DNA of 43,009 bases. It comes from an uncultured Coriobacteriaceae bacterium. GTDB taxonomy: Bacteria; Actinomycetota; Coriobacteriia; Coriobacteriales; Atopobiaceae. A model generated the notes under the pieces. That model was given only the letters and a program-made list of their open reading frames with translations. It was not told the origin of the DNA and did not search any database. This document shows, in pieces, positions 37,835 through 43,009 of the stretch; the first letter of the stretch is position 1, and each line of letters begins with the position of its first letter. Position numbers and translations under genes: made by a program. The DNA is taken from contig CADCPM010000054.1 of NCBI GenBank assembly GCA_902803315.1, forward strand, positions 1-43,009, written 5' to 3'.

Positions 37835-38779
37835 ATGCCGAACAGGAACTTCTATGATGTGCTGGGTGTAAAGCGCGACGCCACCCATGACGAGATAAAG
37901 CGTGCCTTCCGCAAGCTTGCCGCCAAGTACCATCCCGACGCGGGTGGTGACGAGCAAAAGTTCAAAGAGGTGAGCGAGGCCTACAATACGCTCTCCGACG
38001 AGGCGAAGCGTAAGGAATACGACCAGATGCTGATGTTTGGTGGCATTCCTGGCTCTGGCGGTCCGGGTGGACGTGGTCGCTATGCCACCAACATGGACGT
38101 GGACTGGTCTTCCATATTCAACAACGTGCGTGGTGGCGATGGCAGCGGCTTTAGCGGGTTCGACTTTTCCTCGATCTTCGGTGGCGGTGCTGGTCAGCCT
38201 AACCGTGCGATGCGCGGAGACGACCTTAACGTAAGTATCGAGATTCCCTTTGACGATGCGTTTAAGGGAACGACGCGCAAGATAACGTATCGTATTCCCT
38301 CCACGGGGGAAACGCAGACCCTTACCATTAAGGTGCCGGCCGGTGCCGTGGATGGCGGAAAACTCCGCCACCATGGGTACGGCGAATACGGCGTGAACGG
38401 CGGAGAGCGCGGCGACCTTGTTATTACGACGCATGTGATCGACGACACGCTGTTCAAGCTTGACGGTGCCGACGTGCGCATGGATTTGCCCATATCAATT
38501 TACGAGGCGGCTCTGGGAGCTTCGGTGGAGGTACCCACTCCCAAGGGCAAGAAGGTGCGGCTGAAGATACCGGCCGGAACGCAAGAGGGCAGGGTGTTTC
38601 GCTTCCGGGGCGAAGGTGCGCCGGACGTTAGGCGCAAGGGCATTACGGGCGCATTGTACGTGACGATTCGCGTGCAGGTGCCAACCATCCTCAAGTCAGA
38701 CGAGCGTGCGCTCTTGTCCGAGCTGCTGGAAAAGGACTCCCGCTCGTATCGCAAGGAGGTGGAGCGCCGTGCCAAGTAA
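37835..38779 (+). CDS. dnaJ: DnaJ-type co-chaperone without zinc finger
   Basis: 314 residues. J domain with HPD (KYHPDAGGD), a Gly-rich part, and two C-terminal beta domains ([54 protein letters not shown]). The four CxxCxGxG repeats of type I DnaJ are missing, so it is a type II (CbpA-like) J protein; annotators may call it cbpA. It stimulates DnaK ATPase. The end overlaps hspR by 11 bases. Confidence 0.94.
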   Translation: MPNRNFYDVLGVKRDATHDEIKRAFRKLAAKYHPDAGGDEQKFKEVSEAYNTLSDEAKRKEYDQMLMFGGIPGSGGPGGRGRYATNMDVDWSSIFNNVRGGDGSGFSGFDFSSIFGGGAGQPNRAMRGDDLNVSIEIPFDDAFKGTTRKITYRIPSTGETQTLTIKVPAGAVDGGKLRHHGYGEYGVNGGERGDLVITTHVIDDTLFKLDGADVRMDLPISIYEAALGASVEVPTPKGKKVRLKIPAGTQEGRVFRFRGEGAPDVRRKGITGALYVTIRVQVPTILKSDERALLSELLEKDSRSYRKEVERRAK

Positions 38780-39188
38780 CGATTCCGAAGGGCGCAACAA
38801 GCCTCTGTATATGATCAGCGTTGCCGCCGAGCTTACCGGCATGCATCCTCAGACGCTCAGGGTCTACGAGCAGAAGGGCCTGGTGAATCCCGGCCGCTCG
38901 CGGGGGAACACCCGCCTGTATTCGCAGGCCGACATCGAGCGCCTCAACCTCATCAGCAAGCTCACGGACGAGGGGATCAACCTTGCAGGCGTCGTGCGCA
39001 TCCTCGACATGCGCGAGCGCCAGCTCAAAGACGAGCAGCTCATAGACGAGCTGCGCGTTCGCGTGCGCGAGCTGGAGGATGAGGTCCACGAGTTCAGGAT
39101 GCGCGAGCGCATCGTGGCGCTGGCCCGCTACGACGGCGCCGGTCCCGAGCAGGTAATGCGCGGTTTGCTCAACAAGGGCGGCGAATAA
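38769..39188 (+). CDS. hspR: Heat-shock repressor HspR (MerR family)
   Basis: 139 residues. [45 protein letters not shown] is the MerR-type winged helix of HspR. A coiled coil follows. HspR uses DnaK as co-repressor in actinobacteria and binds HAIR sites. GTG 38769 follows AGGAGG by about nine bases and overlaps dnaJ. The gene likely controls its own operon through the dyad at 34966-34987. Confidence 0.93.
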   Translation: MPSNDSEGRNKPLYMISVAAELTGMHPQTLRVYEQKGLVNPGRSRGNTRLYSQADIERLNLISKLTDEGINLAGVVRILDMRERQLKDEQLIDELRVRVRELEDEVHEFRMRERIVALARYDGAGPEQVMRGLLNKGGE

Positions 39189-39224
39189 CCGCTTGCAGGG
39201 CCCCAGGTACCTTGCCGTTCCGAT

Positions 39225-39279
39225 GGGGGTATTCCCTTTTGTCTGCAGACAATAACATCAGACGATGGGGAGTACCCCC
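39225..39279. repeat. Hairpin after hspR
   Basis: GGGGGTATTCCC and GGGGAGTACCCCC pair with one mismatch over a 30-base centre that holds GTCTGCAGAC. It follows the heat-shock operon and precedes the surface-protein gene. No T-run. Confidence 0.6.
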
Positions 39280-39354
39280 TTTGCCTTAGTGATAAACTAT
39301 CGCCGTAAATGCACATCACCCATGCGGGATGGATCCGCGGGAGGGTAGAGACTT

Positions 39355-41667
39355 ATGGCGAGAAGGCAGCAAACGTATGGGAGGGGGTTGCCCAGACTTG
39401 CGCTGAGCCTGTTCGTGACCCTGGCAATGGTGTTCGGCATCTGCCCGACCACGGGCATCGCCGAAGAGATTATGACGGAGCCCGAGGACGAGTCCGTCGC
39501 CGAGGTGAAGAACAAGGGCAACGAGGCCGCCAACCAAAAGAGCGACGGCGAGGAGCCCGCGTTGCAGGCGCAGGGGAACGAAGACCCATACCCCCTCTGG
39601 GTTGGCGGCGTGCAGGTGACGAGCGACAAAATGAGTGGCCAAGGCTGGAGCTTCAATGCGACAAGCAACACTCTGACGCTGGACGGGGCGAACATCACGA
39701 ATGGGCACGCTACAACAGACGGTGGACAACAAGGCACCAATGTATTTTGCGGCATCTATTACGCGGGAAAGGGCCCGCTCACGATCGCGGTTACGTCGAA
39801 CAGCACGGTAGACGTCAGTGGCCAGAGTGCGGACGCAACCGCGGGCATCTTCAGCGAGCGCTCGGACCTCACCATAACCGGAGCGGGCAAGCTCACGGCA
39901 AAGGGCGTGTCCGACGGCATCAGTGGTTTAGATAACGTGACGATCGACAAGGGCGTGGTCGGCGCCACCGGCTCGAATGGCGCCATCACTGCCAGGCAGG
40001 GGGACGTCGTTATAATCAACGGCAGCGCCGTCGAGGCCGACGGCAGCATCAATGGCAAAACTGTCACGATTAACAGCGGTACCGTCAAGGCTGACGGCGA
40101 GGGGAGTGTCATATCCGGCGATAGCGTGACGATCAGCGGCGGGGAGGTCATCGCCATCGCCAGCAAAGGCAACGGCATCGATGCCAATGGAAAAAACGGG
40201 GAGCCCGGCCGCGTGACGATCACCGGCGGCATCGTGAGCGCCACGGGCGGCGCCGAAGGCTTCGGCATTTACACCAAGGAGTGCTCCGATCCACCGGCTC
40301 CCGGCGCTGTGAAGATTGACAGCGGCATCGCCTCCGTCGTTGCCTCCGGCGGCAAGCGAGCCATCGAGGGTACCGTCACCAACGCCGTCGCCGGCGCGGG
40401 CTGGACGGACGTGGAGGGCACCACGGGCAAGAACGCTATCGCCGCGAGTGAGGCCGGGCAGACGCTGTCCTTCAAGAAGGTCCAGTTCCCGGCGCCCGTG
40501 GCCAAGGTCACCAAGGCGCCGACAGCGACCAACCCCACCTATAACGGCAAGGCGCAGTCGCTCGTTACGGCGGGCACCGTCGAGGGTGGCACGATGCAGT
40601 ACAGTCTCAACGGTGATACTTGGTCCGACAAGGTCCCCACGGCGATCGAGGTGGGCACCTATACCGTGTGGTACAAGGCCGTAGGCGATGCCCAGCACTT
40701 CGACAGTGAACCGCAGAGCGTTGCCTCGACCATCGTCAAGGACGTCATTAAGCTCACCGCCCGCGGCCACGTGCAGAACGTGGGCGACGTTGCCGGCAGG
40801 GCGTCCGGCAAGGGCATCGCCGTGGGCACCGAGGGCCGAGGCCTCAGGCTCGAGCAGTTCTCGCTCGCGCTGCCCAAGGACGCAGACGGCGGCCTCGAGT
40901 ACCGCGGCCACCTGCAGAACAGCGGCTGGGGCGGCTGGGTAGAGGGTGGCAAGGCCTGCGGGTCGAAGGGCAAGGGGCTCCGCGTCGAGGCGGTCCAGAT
41001 GCGTCTCTCCGGCAAGCTGTCCGACACCCACTCCGTGTGGTATCGCGCGCACGTGCAGAACATGGGCTGGCTCGGCTGGGCCCGCGACGGCCAGGCGGCC
41101 GGCACCGCGGGTCAGGGCCTGCGCCTGGAGTCGATCGAGGCGCAGGTGCTGCCCAGGGGCGAGGTCCCGGTGGGCTACGCCGAGGGACAGGCCTCCTACG
41201 TGGGTGCCGTCGGCGGCAGCGCCCACGTGCAGAACGCCGGCTGGGCCGGCGCCCGCTCCGCGCTCGAGTTCGGCACCACGGGCCAGGGCAGGAGGCTCGA
41301 GGCCATACGGCTCTCTGCGCCCGCGACGCCCGTCCCAGCGGGCGTCTCCTACGAGGCCCACGTCCAGAACGTCGGCTGGCAGGGCGCCCGCACGGCCGGC
41401 CAGCTCGCCGGCACCACGGGCCAGTCCAAGAGGCTCGAGGCCGTGAGGATCTCGCTCACAGGCGAGGCAGCCGCGGAGGGCAACTACTCCGTGTGGTACC
41501 GCGTCCACTCCCAGGACTACGGCTGGCTGGGGTGGGCCCACGACGGCGCCGAGGCCGGCACCACGGGGCTCGGCAGGCGCGCCGAGGCCATAGACGTGCA
41601 GGTGCTGCCGCAGGGACAGGTGCCCCGCGGCTATGACGCCTCCAGGGCGGCCTGCGTGAGCAGGTAA
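39355..41667 (+). CDS. Secreted protein with beta-helix region and six ChW repeats
   Basis: 770 residues. Signal peptide LALSLFVTLAMVFGICPTTGIAEE. Residues 85-350 are short beta-repeats (NTLTLDGANI, NVTIDKG, TVTINSGTV, RVTITGGIVSA) of a right-handed beta-helix type. A short Ig-like MBG-type domain follows near 385-465 (NPTYNGKAQSLVTAG...GTYTVWYKA). The rest has six ChW repeats (clostridial hydrophobic, conserved Trp), e.g. AHVQNVGWQGARTAG; the first lacks the Trp. No LPXTG or anchor, so ChW repeats may hold it to the wall or mediate binding. GC content rises in the repeat part. GGGAGG lies 10 bases before the ATG. Confidence 0.85.
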   Translation: MARRQQTYGRGLPRLALSLFVTLAMVFGICPTTGIAEEIMTEPEDESVAEVKNKGNEAANQKSDGEEPALQAQGNEDPYPLWVGGVQVTSDKMSGQGWSFNATSNTLTLDGANITNGHATTDGGQQGTNVFCGIYYAGKGPLTIAVTSNSTVDVSGQSADATAGIFSERSDLTITGAGKLTAKGVSDGISGLDNVTIDKGVVGATGSNGAITARQGDVVIINGSAVEADGSINGKTVTINSGTVKADGEGSVISGDSVTISGGEVIAIASKGNGIDANGKNGEPGRVTITGGIVSATGGAEGFGIYTKECSDPPAPGAVKIDSGIASVVASGGKRAIEGTVTNAVAGAGWTDVEGTTGKNAIAASEAGQTLSFKKVQFPAPVAKVTKAPTATNPTYNGKAQSLVTAGTVEGGTMQYSLNGDTWSDKVPTAIEVGTYTVWYKAVGDAQHFDSEPQSVASTIVKDVIKLTARGHVQNVGDVAGRASGKGIAVGTEGRGLRLEQFSLALPKDADGGLEYRGHLQNSGWGGWVEGGKACGSKGKGLRVEAVQMRLSGKLSDTHSVWYRAHVQNMGWLGWARDGQAAGTAGQGLRLESIEAQVLPRGEVPVGYAEGQASYVGAVGGSAHVQNAGWAGARSALEFGTTGQGRRLEAIRLSAPATPVPAGVSYEAHVQNVGWQGARTAGQLAGTTGQSKRLEAVRISLTGEAAAEGNYSVWYRVHSQDYGWLGWAHDGAEAGTTGLGRRAEAIDVQVLPQGQVPRGYDASRAACVSR

Positions 41668-41702
41668 GGCGGCCGCACAAATTGTGACGAGCTGGCCGAT
41701 TG

Positions 41703-41784
41703 GACCCTAAATAGGGGACAGGCTCCAAGTTGGGATTCCGCAAAATCCCAACTTGGGACCTGTCCCCTATTTAGGGTCTTTTGT
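41703..41784 (+). terminator. Palindrome with 35-bp arms (copy B), T-run after it
   Basis: 41703-41737 and 41744-41778 are inverted with two mismatches; TTTTG follows. The arm length and the core AGGGGACAG...CCAAGTTGGG match copy A at 1597-1669. It could end transcription of the ChW gene. The following 41785-41901 region has no gene. Confidence 0.75.
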
Positions 41785-41901
41785 CGGTGCCGCGGGGACG
41801 GGGGCGCTAACATACCCATCGTGAGGGGCTCCCGACTCGACCTTCGTGTGAGGAACGGATGTCGACGATTGAACCCGCAAGATATTGCGGAAGGAGCTGT
41901 G

Positions 41902-42219
41902 ATGAGCGGACAAGCCATTAATATCCCGAGGAATGCGGGCAAGTACGCGTTGGAGCGGCGCAAGGAGCTCGGCATGACCCAGCGCGAGCTTGCAAGAAGA
42001 TCCGACGTCTCGGAGCGCACGATATACTCGTTCGAGCTCGGCGAGAAGCTCGGCATGCATCTTAACAAACTGCTCGCGGTCTACCAGGCGCTCGGCTTGT
42101 CGCTCGTGGTGGAAAGGGTCGATCCCGCCGATGCGCCCGGTGAAGACGGGCGCTCCCAGGAGCAGGTGATTGCCGACTTCCTCGCTCAGATGGGCAGGGG
42201 CTCCCATGGCCAAGGTTGA
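41902..42219 (+). CDS. hipB: XRE-type antitoxin, HipB-like
   Basis: 105 residues. HTH at ALERRKELGMTQRELARRSDVSERTIYSFELGEKLGMHLNKL; the long LNKLLAVYQALGLSLVVE tail is HipB-like. In HipBA it binds and silences the Ser/Thr kinase HipA and represses the operon. AAGGAG lies eight bases before ATG 41902. It overlaps by 14 bases a gene start whose product begins like HipA. Confidence 0.75.
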   Translation: MSGQAINIPRNAGKYALERRKELGMTQRELARRSDVSERTIYSFELGEKLGMHLNKLLAVYQALGLSLVVERVDPADAPGEDGRSQEQVIADFLAQMGRGSHGQG

Positions 42220-42577
42220 GCTGTTCTGCATCATTGGTGGCGTGCCGGCGGGTCTTCTCTGGCAGGACGCGGCAGGGCTCGTCTTCTATCGCCATGCGGA
42301 CGGGTACCAAGGCGTGCCCCTCTCGCTTTCGATGCCTATATCGAACCGCTCATATGGGCATGCACTGCCCTGGTGCGGTGCAGTGCAACTACGTGTACCT
42401 CTGCGTGAGCCACGCCATTTGGGACGGCATGTCGAGCGAGGTGTTTGTGTCCAACCTAAGCAGGGCGCTTTCGGGCGAGCAGGTTCCAGTTGCGCCTGCG
42501 ACCTCGGGCGCCATGGTACAAACCGACTCTCATGCGGTCTCGGGGGAGGAGTTCATGGTGTCGGTGGATGCGTTTAA
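42206..42577 (+). pseudogene. hipA: Truncated HipA toxin (N-terminal fragment)
   Basis: The first about 50 residues, VELFCIIGGVPAGLLW through PLSLSMPISNRSYG, match the opening of HipA kinases (short name-tag domain with GLxW and PLSLSMP). Beyond about 42358 the frame gives a meaningless sequence to a stop at 42577, while another frame reads a different protein. The kinase domain with its ATP site is missing, so no active toxin is made. The junction at about 42359 looks like a deletion or recombination point. Confidence 0.75.
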
Positions 42578-43009
42578 CGACCTGCTTTGCGTAACGCGAC
42601 AGTCCTACAGCGTCGAGGAGAGGCCCGTGGACTACGCGCAGTACCTTGCGCCCATAGAGACGATCATGGCTACGTATGTGCGCGCCAACCCCCTGCTCAA
42701 AAAGCTGCCTGAGGTGCCGCTCATAGTGCTTGACAGTGGGCGAGACGCAACGAACGGCCGGCTTTTGGGCAACTTCCTGCAGCCGCGCTTTGCGTGCTAC
42801 AACACCGCGTTGGGTAATGTGTCCTACGCTACCTCTGCGGATCTTGCGGATGGCATCTTTGCCCTGCGTTCCAAGTTGCTGCGCGTGCCGCTCGTCAACT
42901 ATCTGGGTGTCTTAGACACCAAAGAGACGACGGACGACTACCTTACGTTGCGCCGCCAGGGCAAGTTGGAGCATGCTGGCAAGGGTGCGTCCATTACGGC
43001 AAACATCGA
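42360..43009 (+). CDS. Condensation-domain (NRPS-type) protein, 5' truncated and open at window end
   Basis: An open frame without stop runs from ATG 42360 to the last base. SHAIWDGMSSEVF matches the catalytic HHxxxDG motif of condensation domains (first His is Ser, second His kept). LLGNFLQPRFACYNTALGNVSYAT and VNYLGVLD resemble later C-domain parts. The normal 120-130 residues before the His motif are missing, and the hipA fragment stands in their place, so the gene is probably a remnant fused at the junction. The ATG has no ribosome site. Function, if any, unknown. Confidence 0.6.
   Translation, partial: MHCPGAVQCNYVYLCVSHAIWDGMSSEVFVSNLSRALSGEQVPVAPATSGAMVQTDSHAVSGEEFMVSVDAFNDLLCVTRQSYSVEERPVDYAQYLAPIETIMATYVRANPLLKKLPEVPLIVLDSGRDATNGRLLGNFLQPRFACYNTALGNVSYATSADLADGIFALRSKLLRVPLVNYLGVLDTKETTDDYLTLRRQGKLEHAGKGASITANI

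Noticed and set aside
39928..41541. Long minus-strand frame opposite the ChW gene
   Set aside because: High GC and repeats give an open antisense frame; sequence is Gly/Val/Leu-rich without motifs.

Overview
The window looks like chromosomal DNA of an anaerobic, host-associated actinobacterium of the class Coriobacteriia. Reasons: moderately high GC, the actinobacterial gene order dnaK-grpE-dnaJ-hspR with a MerR-like HspR, Gram-positive lipoproteins and a Gram-positive type LexA box, GTG and TTG starts, ChW-repeat surface proteins and many palindromic intergenic repeats. The genus cannot be fixed from sequence alone. No rRNA, tRNA, CRISPR array, complete insertion sequence or prophage was seen.

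Layout. 1-1588: 3' end of a PP2C-type (SpoIIE-like) phosphatase/anti-sigma kinase, then argC. 1589-2071: intergenic, with a 35-bp-arm palindrome, a short array of alternating 20-bp repeats and a remnant of an ABC exporter gene. 2072-7098: AAA ATPase/DUF234 gene, ABC exporter (minus strand), a 141-bp palindrome, an esterase and a HAD phosphatase. 7099-7416: a longer array of the same alternating repeat. 7417-11204 (minus): a three-gene set made of an unrecognised membrane/coiled-coil protein, a lipoprotein that is a prephenate dehydratase with an ACT domain, and a BASS transporter. 11367-13338: GH1 6-phospho-beta-glucosidase and a SemiSWEET-like protein. 13456-19921: a signalling block with a LytS-type kinase and an HTH-REC regulator (minus), a divergent sensor/MFS fusion of about 1000 residues, and a dCache-GGDEF cyclase (minus). 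20132-20423: a four-unit hairpin array. 20730-23223: VOC protein, hemolysin III with divergent DUF1836 regulator, TraX-like membrane protein. 23224-25264: palindrome, possible small RNA, then dinB with a small partner gene behind a LexA box. 25618-31192: xpt followed by a BMP-type nucleoside ABC transporter (purine salvage). 31361-34727: zinc-ribbon protein, proA, and a PTS EIIB/ROK-like fusion. 34801-39188: large cruciform, HspR-type operator, dnaK, grpE, dnaJ, hspR. 39355-41667: secreted protein with six ChW repeats. 41902-43009: hipB, a broken hipA and the open 5' part of a condensation-domain gene that runs out of the window.

Coherent systems: purine uptake and salvage (xpt with substrate-binding protein, ATPase and two permeases), the heat-shock operon with its own repressor, SOS-controlled dinB, and a nutrient-sensing block that mixes two-component, transport-like and c-di-GMP modules. 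The most unusual items are (i) two unrelated repeat families that share one geometry, inverted pairs of 50-55 bp with a 72-bp period; (ii) an exported prephenate dehydratase/ACT lipoprotein next to an organic-anion transporter; (iii) the sensor-MFS fusion; (iv) the EIIB-ROK fusion; and (v) a hipA/condensation-domain junction.
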